Assembly: GCF_963678635.1 (NCBI RefSeq)
Contig: NC_087063.1
Location: forward strand, 77,707,617 to 77,771,616
Origin: Symsagittifera roscoffensis
Lineage: Eukaryota > Xenacoelomorpha > Acoela > Convolutidae
Length of the DNA: 64,000 nt
Reading direction: 5' to 3'
The first letter of the stretch is position 1; each line of letters begins with the position of its first letter. Positions 46,901 through 53,177 of the stretch are shown here, in pieces. Below the pieces are notes generated by a model that made no database searches, had not been told where the DNA came from, and saw nothing but the letters and a program-made list of their open reading frames with translations. Made by a program: the position numbers and the translations under genes.

Positions 46901-49574
46901 TTATTTTTTTTTGTAACAGTTGTCTCAACTTGAGTTATTCTCATCTGAAAAGTGCCAGTCAACAAAATTCATGAGAAAAACTTTTTTTGTAAAAAAAACT
47001 TTGTGCTTGTTTGAAAAATAGTTAAAGTTTATTGGTTTGATATTTGATTTTGTGAGTTCAATTACACTTTTCCAACTGTCTGTTTCAAATTTTGATTTTC
47101 GAGTCAAAAGTTAGAATTAGTCAGCAGACAAGTTTTTATAATCCGAAAACTGTCAGCTTTTGTTTTTTGCTTAACGCACAACAAGTTTCTTGATACCCGC
47201 AAAAACCATGGATTTTGTTTATATTTTTGTTTACTCTATATTTTCAAAAAATTTAAGAGATCTAAAATCTGATTGGTTCACGCGTATTCGAAACTTAAAA
47301 TTTTTTAGTATTATGTGGAAAGTGTTTGCGGCCGTTTTTTGTCTTTTTTTGAACGGTGCTTTGCTATGACGAACTTGACAATATTTTGTCCCACCAGATG
47401 AAGGGCAAATTTTTTGCGCCCTACAAATAAATAAGAATTCTTGCTGGTTACGAACTGTCACCTGTTACTTCACGGTTTACATTAAACTCGAATAAAAAAT
47501 CAAACAGTTAAAAGAATAATTGGCTCTTTTTCGCTGCTCCTCTCAGTTTCAGTTTTGATTTCAATTTTTTTTAGCCTTGTTTGTCATAATGTAATGAAAC
47601 CTTGATTGTTGAACAATTCACCTAATGCGAACATATTTGTTGTTCACATTTCACATGGTAACAACACGCAATTAGCCACATTCGAACGTTTATCTGCTAC
47701 ATAAAGATGAAGGTGAATGTATGCGTAAGAACCTAAACGCTAATTGATTCAAACAGATTTATGGAAAAAATAACTTTCAGGAAGTTTGCTTAGATTTTCT
47801 TAATGTTATTTGGTCTTAGAGATCTTAGATGTTCATAGAGGCGAACAAAACGCAGATGTTACATCATTAAAATTTTACCAACGCGTTTTTAGTACACTCA
47901 AACTATTAAAAGAAGCCACCGTTAGAATGCATCTAAGTGGTCGCATACATTTGAATAAGTAGATTTATAATTGAATAAAGTGGATTTCAATTACAATGCG
48001 TTAGCTCTTTGATCTCTTTGATAACTATAGCTTTGAGAGTAAAATAGCGAAAATTGAGAAAAGAATTTAAAATATTTCAGAAAAGCCGACTACCCGCCGG
48101 TCCACTACAAAACGATGGACGGTTGGTTCCAGCACAGGTCAGGATTCAGGGGTTGACACTACCACGACCACAACGACAACCACCACGACACCGGAACCGA
48201 CAACCAAAGCAGCCCAGCCGACCACTACCACAACGACTAAACCGAACACTACGCCGAATGGAGGGGCTTCGTGGAGCACGGCGTCTTCGGAAAGTGGCGG
48301 TGGCGCTGGTGGCGGCGGTGGTCAAACGTCGAAAGGTTACCTGGCAACACTTTCGATGTTTTCTTGCGATCTATCATTCCTCCAGAAAAAAAAGAATAAA
48401 AAAAACGTGATTTTGTTCCCCGAACAACTTATAAGTATCAGTTAAAGCAAAAATCGAATCAATAGGTGTGCTTATATTTTTAATCTCAAACAACTGATTA
48501 TTGGTTGTTGCTTGTAAGTTGATTTCCAGTTTTTTGATAGTCTTTTTCGAAAAAAGTCGATATTTTTTAAGTTCAGCCTGAATTCATAATAGTTCCGACA
48601 ATTGTAGCTCTGCAAATATTATATAATAAAATTCAATATTCAAGGATCTGATTCGTCTGGCGATGGTGGAAGCGGCAACAAGGCCGATGATGACGATGAT
48701 GATGATGACGACGGTTCAGGCGGTGACAACATCAAGTCCACAACCCCAGAGATTGATCTGGACGACAATGGTGCGGCCTCCTCTCTGGATGAAAACGGAG
48801 GAGGCGGATCGGTTCCAGACTGTGCCAAAGAAGATACTGAGTGTCTTAATGTTAAAAACCAGACGGATTCAATAGACAATACTGTTCAAGAAAAGGAAGT
48901 AAGTCTGTGTTCAAAAAATGTATGTTTTCCTGTTTAATCATGGTTATTTTCTTTTAGCTCATTGCGATGAGTAATTTTGAATAATTGCATATCTTTTTCC
49001 TGATAAGTTTTTGAAACAAAAAAATAAGCACTTAAATGGATATGTTGACCAACAAGGGCGTAGTTATTGCGTAAATTGGTTAATCTAATTTTAAAAAATC
49101 AAAAAGCTGCTCAAAAACGGCAATTTTTGGATTTTTCCCCCAAGGATTATTATTTTTCTCACTGAGTCTTTTTCAGTTTCAGCGTGCAAAAAAAGTAGAG
49201 GGGAGAATGATTGACAAATTGTTTCAAATTTTTTCAAAAAACGTTTCAACGTTTTTCAAAAACTATTTTTATTGGCAATTTTTATCAAAAAATGGGAAAT
49301 GGGTCTTTTTTTCGATGCGTATACTGTACAATTTCAGAACTAATCTAAGATAACCCTCAGTCAATCTAAAAATTTGTTTTTCAAACTTTTCAAAAACTTC
49401 TTCACTACCCTCGTCCCCTCGCCCTTCTCCACCACTTCAACCACAAAAGACAAAAGTAACTGTTTAAGATATTCAAAAGTAACTTTAAATGTTGCAGGAC
49501 ACGATTGACAACATGAATTTGGACTACGACACTAATGGCATTTTTGCTCCTCAAGCATTAAACTCGGGAATCAA
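25730..49574 (+). CDS. von Willebrand factor A domain protein with mucin-like and acidic tail (15 exons, both ends missing)
   Basis: Spliced by hand from exons A 25,730-25,913, B 26,252-26,287, C 26,682-26,713, D 29,638-29,790, E 30,723-30,839, F 33,219-33,495, G 38,992-39,192, H 41,323-41,581, I 42,058-42,084, J 42,343-42,579, I' 44,734-44,760, J' 45,018-45,257, K 48,081-48,335, L 48,645-48,898, M 49,498-49,574. All phases agree and give about 791 open codons. Order: hydrophobic N-terminal segment, linker, vWA fold (D-G, about 200 residues) with MIDAS residues DASGS, Thr and TDG, a basic segment with RKRR, Thr/Pro-rich modules, Thr/Gly/Ser-rich and Asp-rich modules. Known vWA proteins with this metal site bind ligands or matrix; a secreted or surface adhesion role is inferred. 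The start codon lies upstream and the stop downstream or beyond the satellite. Sure of the vWA part, less sure of outer exons. Confidence 0.78.
25922..26050 (+). mobile_element. MITE-like repeat, CAGGGGCGGAT family, copy 2 (short)
   Basis: Begins CAGGGGCGGATTTATTACG, has the internal CCAAAAAACGCCTAAAACGCC segment and a 12-C run at 26,032-26,043. It starts only nine bases after the exon A donor. Confidence 0.55.
26252..26287 (+). CDS. vWA gene exon B (36-bp microexon)
   Basis: Acceptor TGTTTCCAG, donor GAA|GTGAGT. Phase 0 to phase 0, twelve residues ENGEPPMRSMIE. It fits between exons A and C without shifting the frame. Confidence 0.55.
26682..26713 (+). CDS. vWA gene exon C (32-bp microexon)
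   Basis: Acceptor AATGTTACAG, donor TATGT|GTAAGT. It starts in phase 0 and ends after two bases of a codon that exon D completes. It encodes TQATLVEKFY plus a shared Val. Confidence 0.55.
27521..27985. mobile_element. MITE-like inverted-repeat element with doubled GGGACTTCAAGCC motif
   Basis: Left end TGTGGGTCTAGGACAACAAG followed by CCGACGGGACTTCAAGCC and a second GGGACTTCAGGCC. The right end is the complement: GGCTTGAAGTCCC, then CTTGAGGTCCCGCCGGCTTG and GATGTCCGGCACCCATA. The terminal repeats are about 40-60 bp and roughly 75-80% alike by eye, with a ~330-bp AT-rich centre. No ORF. Confidence 0.75.
28121..28515. mobile_element. MITE-like inverted-repeat element with GC-rich centre
   Basis: The left end has GTGCGTATTCATAGGTTCC, AAAAATCAGTCCCATAAG and GCAGTCGCATAAGTCC. 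The right end has their complements: GGAACTTATGCGACTGATTT and GGAACCTATGGGAATTCAC. The centre (28,230-28,400) is unusually GC-rich for the region (GGTCGCCGGTGGGCGCGC; GGCGCGGCTGCGGCGGTC). A 66-codon frame across it is incidental. Confidence 0.75.
29638..29790 (+). CDS. vWA gene exon D (vWA start, MIDAS DASGS)
   Basis: Acceptor TTTTTTTAG|A, donor GGAA|GTAAGA. Its first base completes the Val of exon C. It encodes ELASIYNRYIHLSKEFDL, a CMQC pair, then the first vWA strand DILFVYDASGSISESDW; the DxSxS metal-binding motif is at 29,756-29,770. It ends after two bases of a Lys codon. Confidence 0.88.
29791..30722. other. vWA gene intron D-E
   Basis: About 930 bp; contains the MITE-like copy at 30,197-30,490 and nothing else recognisable. 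Confidence 0.7.
30197..30490 (+). mobile_element. MITE-like repeat, CAGGGGCGGAT family, copy 3
   Basis: Begins CAGGGGCGGATCTAAGATTT, like copy 1, and ends with AAAAATGGATATCTCAAATT followed by AGTACAAGGGG. Internal segments (CCAAATCACTATAAAGACC; TTTTTACCACATTTTTGGCG) align with copy 1. Confidence 0.7.
30723..30839 (+). CDS. vWA gene exon E (vWA middle)
   Basis: Acceptor TTTAACAG|A, donor GGAC|GTAAGT. Its first base completes Lys. It encodes helix 1 and strand 2 of the vWA fold: YQKDFMVQFAKMQDLG and RMTFIVFGSEARTTKW. It ends after two bases of a Thr codon. Confidence 0.88.
30840..33218. other. vWA gene intron E-F; no gene seen
   Basis: 2.4 kb, AT-rich. Simple features are a 13-C run at 30,893-30,905 and a 13-G run at 31,049-31,061. 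A weak inverted arrangement of TTTACCC and GGGTAAA strings lies at 32,520-32,700. Confidence 0.6.
33219..33495 (+). CDS. vWA gene exon F (vWA core, TDG motif; GC donor)
   Basis: Acceptor TATTTTCAG|T; the first base completes Thr. It encodes 92 residues: YFKAVKEAIRGHKRY, PREPTYTNLAIERARKMY (the MIDAS Thr region, 33,319-33,327) and NQIMIVLTDGECTKEKKKD (TDG at 33,427-33,435). It ends in phase 0 at GAG followed by GCAAGT, a GC splice donor. No GT donor nearby keeps the frame into exon G. Confidence 0.88.
34560..34772 (-). mobile_element. MITE-like repeat, CAGGGGCGGAT family, copy 4 (inverted)
   Basis: Reads in reverse orientation: GGATTCGACCTCC near 34,577, GACATCCATTTTCGGC near 34,625, and the terminus TATATCCGCTCCTG at 34,759-34,772. 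The order mirrors copy 1. Confidence 0.6.
35900..36825. repeat. Clusters of ATTATAATCGATTATAAT palindromes
   Basis: Two clusters (35,900-36,120 and 36,555-36,825) are built from ATAATCGATTAT and close variants (CAATTATAATCGATTATAAT). Many are back to back with a ~10-bp step. Between them is ordinary AT-rich DNA. The core TAATCGATTA is self-complementary. Confidence 0.85.
37320..37500. repeat. Isolated relic of the 160-bp satellite
   Basis: Contains TCTCAAACCTGAGATTTTGG, ATTCAAAGGATGTAGCAATT, TGGGAAACTTCCCTTTAATAG and CAGCTAC in the satellite order. Confidence 0.6.
37955..38488 (+). mobile_element. ~520-bp interspersed repeat, copy 1
   Basis: Runs from GTTCCGACTCTCGATACG to CTGATACGAGCAGTC. 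Landmarks: ACGGAATATTTGTGCTCGGG, TTTCACCTGTGGCCATTT, GCCATTTTGGCCAATTTGG, AACGCGCGATATATTTCGCG, AGGAGCGAAATCTAT, ATATGGCGTGTGGGG. An inverted copy is at 49,983-50,521. GTTCCGACT occurs at both ends in inverted orientation, as in a DNA transposon with short terminal repeats. Confidence 0.8.
38992..39192 (+). CDS. vWA gene exon G (end of vWA domain)
   Basis: Acceptor CTTTATTTCAG, phase 0. It encodes FPQVYTHAIGTKKDANLPEL, the last vWA strand and helix (KYATVSQFKSDVLSLVQETC) and a Ser/Thr/Gln-rich end. The donor is either CAG|GTGGTA at 39,193 or CAG|GTTATT at 39,286; both end in phase 0. The shorter form is chosen because the added residues look intronic. Confidence 0.85.
39510..39650 (-). mobile_element. 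MITE-like repeat, CAGGGGCGGAT family, copy 5 (inverted, partial)
   Basis: Twelve-G run at 39,513-39,524, then GTACTATTTTGAGATATCCA and TTCCTTCGGCGCCAAAAAC: the reverse complement of the C-run side of copy 1. No clear second terminus. Confidence 0.55.
40110..40505 (-). mobile_element. Diverged 520-bp-family repeat in duplication copy 1
   Basis: Matches copy 49,983-50,521 in the same orientation at CCAAATTGGCCAAATTATC, TCCGCCGCTTACGCCTG, GTACAGGTAAAATATCTTTT and CTTCGAAAGTCGGAACC. It is more diverged than the other two copies. The 88-codon minus-strand frame here is repeat sequence, not a gene. Confidence 0.65.
41323..41581 (+). CDS. vWA gene exon H (basic segment with RKRR site)
   Basis: Acceptor TTATTTCAG|AGT, donor CCA|A GTAAAA. 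It starts in phase 0 (fits exon G) and ends in phase 1 (fits exon I). It encodes 86 residues starting SKSGRKRRSNGKFQFKLSAS, with an RKRR|S site that matches the furin-type consensus, an aromatic/Ser-rich middle (YYTMSYSMNSVFSFKFTSKR) and a Lys-rich end. Family not recognised. Support is the splice-phase fit only, since the other copy is too recent to show selection. Confidence 0.6.
42058..42084 (+). CDS. vWA gene exon I (27-bp microexon)
   Basis: Acceptor TTTTGTTTCAG, donor CAG|GTAAAC. Phase 1 to phase 1; it encodes GFLDGICS between split codons. Both splice sites are kept in the duplicate at 44,734. Confidence 0.6.
42343..42579 (+). CDS. vWA gene exon J (Thr/Pro-rich module)
   Basis: Acceptor ATAATTTTAG, donor ACAG|GTTGAT (weak). 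Phase 1 to phase 1. It encodes about 79 residues: VPTPAPPAVATTTTQPDF, a basic Thr stretch (TTTRKKKTTTTKP), TPPPTTPRPPSLDWGVHI, then WWGDVVKPKTNPTTTT. It is mucin-like and a candidate for O-glycosylation. Read-through of the donor meets a stop at once, so it could also be a terminal exon. Confidence 0.72.
42785..43180 (-). mobile_element. Diverged 520-bp-family repeat in duplication copy 2
   Basis: Duplicate of 40,110-40,505, nearly identical to it. Confidence 0.65.
43999..44257 (+). CDS. Duplicate exon H' (phase-incompatible after exon J)
   Basis: Identical in encoded protein to exon H, with the same splice sites. It starts in phase 0. Spliced after exon J (phase 1) the codon after the junction would be TAA, so inclusion there ends translation. 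It is usable in frame only when exon G splices straight to it, skipping H-I-J. Confidence 0.6.
44734..44760 (+). CDS. vWA gene exon I' (duplicate 27-bp microexon)
   Basis: Same splice sites and phases (1-1) as exon I; one silent base change (ATC to ATT). It can follow exon J or exon H' in frame. Confidence 0.58.
45018..45257 (+). CDS. vWA gene exon J' (duplicate Thr/Pro-rich module)
   Basis: Phase 1 to phase 1, 240 bp. It differs from exon J by one added ACA/AAC-type codon in the Thr run, a Gln to Leu change (KPRLTPPP) and a few silent changes. The retained frame with mostly silent or in-frame changes is weak support for coding use. Confidence 0.72.
45258..48080. other. vWA gene intron J'-K
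   Basis: 2.8 kb. 45,400-45,740 holds about two diverged units of the 160-bp satellite type (CCAAATATGAGATAATGGC; TTCAATCTAATTAACGGG; AGAAGCTCCCGTATTGAGCG). The rest, including 46,300-47,460, is T-rich with no gene seen. Confidence 0.6.
45400..45740. repeat. Relic of the 160-bp satellite, about two units
   Basis: Follows the satellite's order of landmarks, e.g. CTCAAAAACTGC, ATGGAAAGAATATCC, CCCTGTGTGGCTGC, then a second unit ACTACCCGCCCAAATATGAG to TTTAAGCCAAATTTTTCTTAC. Confidence 0.6.
48081..48335 (+). CDS. vWA gene exon K (Thr-run then Gly/Ser-rich module)
   Basis: Acceptor AATATTTCAG, donor AAAG|GTTACC (weak). Phase 1 to phase 1. It encodes KPTTRRSTTKRWTVGSST, an uninterrupted Thr run followed by PEPTTKAAQP and a second Thr run, then SSESGGGAGGGGGQTSK. 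It is a mucin-like linker. The frame is chosen by phase and composition; other frames are Arg/Pro-rich shadows. Confidence 0.74.
48645..48898 (+). CDS. vWA gene exon L (Asp-run acidic module)
   Basis: Acceptor AATATTCAAG, donor GAA|GTAAGT (strong). Phase 1 to phase 0. It encodes GSDSSGDGGSGNKA, nine Asp in a row, GSGGDNIKSTTPEIDLDDNG, a Gly patch, then VPDCAKEDTECLNVKNQTDS with two Cys and an N-glycosylation sequon. The Asp run could bind calcium (inference). Confidence 0.74.
49498..49574 (+). CDS. vWA gene exon M (last exon seen)
   Basis: Acceptor AATGTTGCAG, donor TCAA|GTGAGT (strong). It starts in phase 0, as exon L demands, and ends in phase 2. It encodes DTIDNMNLDYDTNGIFAPQA and a few more residues. 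The phase-2 end means at least one more exon downstream, not found in this window. Confidence 0.65.
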
Positions 49575-51699
49575 GTGAGTTTAATTTTATTTTAGGAAAA
49601 AAGGTAATTCAAAAACTTGTTAAAGAGAAAATTGCTCTCGAAATAGCTTTCGCAATACTTGCAATGGTTAAAGCTCAGAAAAATGAGGTAAAAACCATTT
49701 GAGACATTAGGTGATAAAATGATATGGTAATTTTTCTGAAATTATTCAGTCATCAGTTTTTACGAAAAACCAATGGTCTAATTTTCAAACGAAACATAAA
49801 TAGCATTTTCTATCGTTATGCATGAATTAAACAAATGTTTTCTTTGGCATTTTCAACCATTTTCCACGGCAATAAATTGAAATAAGAAAGGAGAAAATTA
49901 TAAACTTAAGCTTATACAACCATTAACAATATCAAGCTTGCATCAAAAATAACCCTGCAATAAACATGTTGATGCAAAAACAAACAAAACTGCTCGTATC
50001 AAGGCGAAGCCCTGAATGTTCCGACTACCTTTTATCGTTTTTGAAGCAGTAACAACATTAAAAAAATTAAATGTAATAAATTGAAATGAAATTTTTTTTT
50101 CTCAAGTTTGAAACTTTCTTTGAAAATCATCCACACACACGCCATATAAAGTAGTACAAACGAATAGATTTCGCTCCTTGTAACAAATCAATTATGGCAA
50201 ATAAGCTTCTTTTAATCAATTTGGAACGATTTCTAAGACGGATTAACTCTCCGCTTATGCGTCAATAGCGCGAAATACATCGCGCGTTAATTGTCCCAAA
50301 TTGGCCAAAATGGCAACATTTAAACCCCGTAATTTTACGACAAATGATCACAGGTGAAATATCTTTTCAAATATGAGATCAAGACAATAACACCTTTCGA
50401 ATGATATACAAAATTCGGTCAAAATGGTATAAAAAGTCGAAATTTGTCCGAAGAAAAAAAAACTCCACCCCGAGCACAAATATTCCGTTACTTTTGTATC
50501 GAAAGTCGGAACAATAAACAAAAATATTACATTAACCTAGCAACCCTACGAAGCCAAACTGGATAAGCGCAAAATTCGGTCCCTGTAAGTCGCTTGAATC
50601 ATAGAAAGGTCATTATACTTGCTCAAAAACGTCAGTGAATTCGATCTAAAAAATTTCTGTGGATTTTGCGTTCAATTACGTGTGAAATAAAACTTCTCGG
50701 CAGCTTAGTGTTTTTCACGGCTTACGCAACGAGCAATAAAAGCTTGTTATTTTGGTTTCCTCAAAGCAAGCGGATTCCGCAAATTATAAGAAGATTCGCG
50801 ACAGCATAAGTTTACAATACGCATCTATCATTATTTCATTATTTGTTTGTGGATTCAACAAATTCTTCTAGAACCCTCAGATTGTGTTTCAGCTATTTGA
50901 GTGTAAAATCCAGAAAAAAAAATCGAAAAAAAAACAATCCCGCAGATTCCGCAACAAATCAACTTTTTCTGGTCCCAATTCACAAAAATACAGTTTAGAC
51001 TTGTAAAAGATATGAAGAATGAAGGGTTTTTCAAAAAAAGATAAAATTCTAACTGCGTGTAGGTTTTTTTCTGATACTACAATAAAATTGTGTGGGACTT
51101 TAGAACAGAAGGCGACGAGATAAATATTTGTGGGAAACTGTTTTGGACTTCTAAAATTTTTGCACATTTTTCAACTTGATTGTTCATTTTTTTCATATAA
51201 TTACTGTTTCGAAGACGAGAATGAACAATGAACAATTCGTCAAATCTCTGCCGTGAAAATTCATCTTTTTCAGAACTTGAAATATATCAGTCACATTAGT
51301 CAAGCGTATTCACAGAAATAAAAATTTGAGTCAATCCGGATTCTTGAAAAGGAAAAAGCTTCGACGTGACAAAATTTTTAGTCAGTATTTAAAAACTGAA
51401 AACTATTCAAAGACAATGCAGTTGGTTGTTTTAGATTTCTCAAAATCACGCATTGATCCAGTTTTCTCTATTTGGGTCACTTTATCAAAAAAAGTTCAAT
51501 CATGGAGGTTTCTTGTATTTCAAAGATTTTTGAAATAATACCTTTTTTCTCTAAATTTCCGAAAGCTAAGCTTGTTCAAAAAATGTGATTTTATTCTTTT
51601 CGAGTTTCTTTTTTATTGACACGTAAAAAATATAGCCATCTGTAAAAAATATTCTTGAGCTGTCTTCTTTCTTTTGCCGATTATTTGCCTTTTATGAGC
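49575..51699. other. Downstream of exon M; one repeat copy, no further exon recognised
   Basis: Apart from the 520-bp repeat at 49,983-50,521 I see no exon with a phase-2-compatible acceptor and convincing composition. A 70-codon frame at 51,326-51,538 is not supported by splice sites or composition. Confidence 0.45.
49983..50521 (-). mobile_element. ~520-bp interspersed repeat, copy 2 (inverted relative to copy 1)
   Basis: Reads CTGCTCGTATCAAGGCGAAG to TATCGAAAGTCGGAAC, the reverse complement order of 37,955-38,488, with landmarks ATAGATTTCGCTCC, ACATCGCGCGTTAATTGTC, CCAAATTGGCCAAAATGGC and CACAAATATTCCGTTAC. Confidence 0.8.
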
Positions 51700-53177
51700 C
51701 TTTTTTTGTAATATTTATGATTACTATTTTCCTAGATACGAAAATTGTATGATAAGCATTCTTCCATAAACAGAAGTTTTTTATTTGATTTCTGAAAAGT
51801 TTTGAATTGTGATCGTAACTGAACACAGCTGACAGAGACCTTGCTTTACTCAGAGCTACGGTCATCAAAAATTAAATGGTCTTGCCTTTACAATGCATAG
51901 GAAACGACCTGAATGGTCTTAGTTTTTTCTTACACAATTGATATAGTGGAAGTAACAAACGTTCAATTTTTGGGTAATTTTGGTAGATAAAAAGGCATTG
52001 ATCAATGCATACAAAAACATATCACACTACCAAATAGACGTTTGGAGAGTTTTTGAAAAATATATATCCTACAAAAAGAAACAAATCTAACATTGGTGTA
52101 TCCAAGACGACTTGATGCACTAAAAAACGAAAGTTTGCAGGTAAAAAAAATTGGAAATTATTTGTTTAAGAACAAAATTTGTGCTAGCTATTAATTTTTT
52201 TAGAGTTTATTAGAGCTGACTGCTTTGTCTACTTTTTTTAAGGTTCGTTCTTAAGTCTTTGACAATTTTCATAATCAGAAACGTTTAAAGAAAAATCTTT
52301 ATCATGCAATTTCCGTATTGATATTGAATGATGAGCATTCCTTCCACACATTTGGTTTATGAAATGGTATTAGATGCCCGAATTGACCAAAAATGCTACT
52401 CATACACTTTTCATGCAATTCCTCATGTAGAAAAAACTGAATGAAAAGTTTATGATTAGTGATTTTTCATATATGAAAGTTGTGTGACTAGCTTTTTCCA
52501 TAAACCCAAATACTGATTTTTTACATTTTACTTTGTCAAAATTTTATGGTTGTGTTCGTAACCGAACACAAGTGACAAAAATCTTGGTTTCTCAAACGTA
52601 GAGCAACCAAAGGTTTGACCGTCTTGCAATTGGGAACGGCCTGAATTGTCTTAATTCTGTCTAACACAAATAATATAACGAAAGTATCAAACTTTTAAAT
52701 TTAGGCAAACGTTTTTGACCTTGATTATTTTTAAATTACCAAAAATTGATCAAGGGATACATAAACATTCCATACAAAAGAAAGAAGTACATAAACATGC
52801 CATGCAAAAAAAACTAATATTATTGTATCCAGGACTACGTTATACACAGAAAAAAAAACTTTATATGCAAAAGTTTCTTATTGAAAAAAATAGTTTGAGT
52901 ACAAAACTTGATTTGCGGTTGAAAAAAAAATCACAAAAATAATGTTTGGGCCAATTTCAAAAATACTTGGAAAAATCAATTGTCAAAAAATTGATAGTCA
53001 AACGATTTCCATATGGAAATTGTATAATTAGCATTTTTTTGTAAAAAAAAGTTTTTCTTTTTCATTTAGCACGATACTACGAATTTTATAACACACAAAA
53101 AAGTCCTTCAAAAGTCGATGACTCCATTTTAGCAAGTTGTATAAAAATTTTGTGACTAGTTTTTTCATGGACTTAGT
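51700..53177. repeat. Old tandem duplication, period about 743 bp (two units and a partial third)
   Basis: GATCGTAACTGAACACAG (51,811) recurs as GTTCGTAACCGAACACAAG (52,554). Flanking landmarks keep the spacing: CGACCTGAATGGTCTTAG / CGGCCTGAATTGTCTTAA, and ATTGTATGATAAGCATTC / GTTGTGTGACTAGCTTTT / ATTGTATAATTAGCATTT near 51,745, 52,490 and 53,018. Units are well diverged. It abuts the 61-bp satellite. Confidence 0.7.

Noticed and set aside
48054-48410. 118-codon Arg/Pro-rich ORF over exon K
   Set aside because: A shadow frame of the Thr-rich exon; the Thr-rich frame agrees in phase with exons J' and L.
48640-48879. 79-codon minus-strand Ser-rich ORF over exon L
   Set aside because: It is the complement of the Asp codons; exon L has strong splice sites and the right phase on the + strand.
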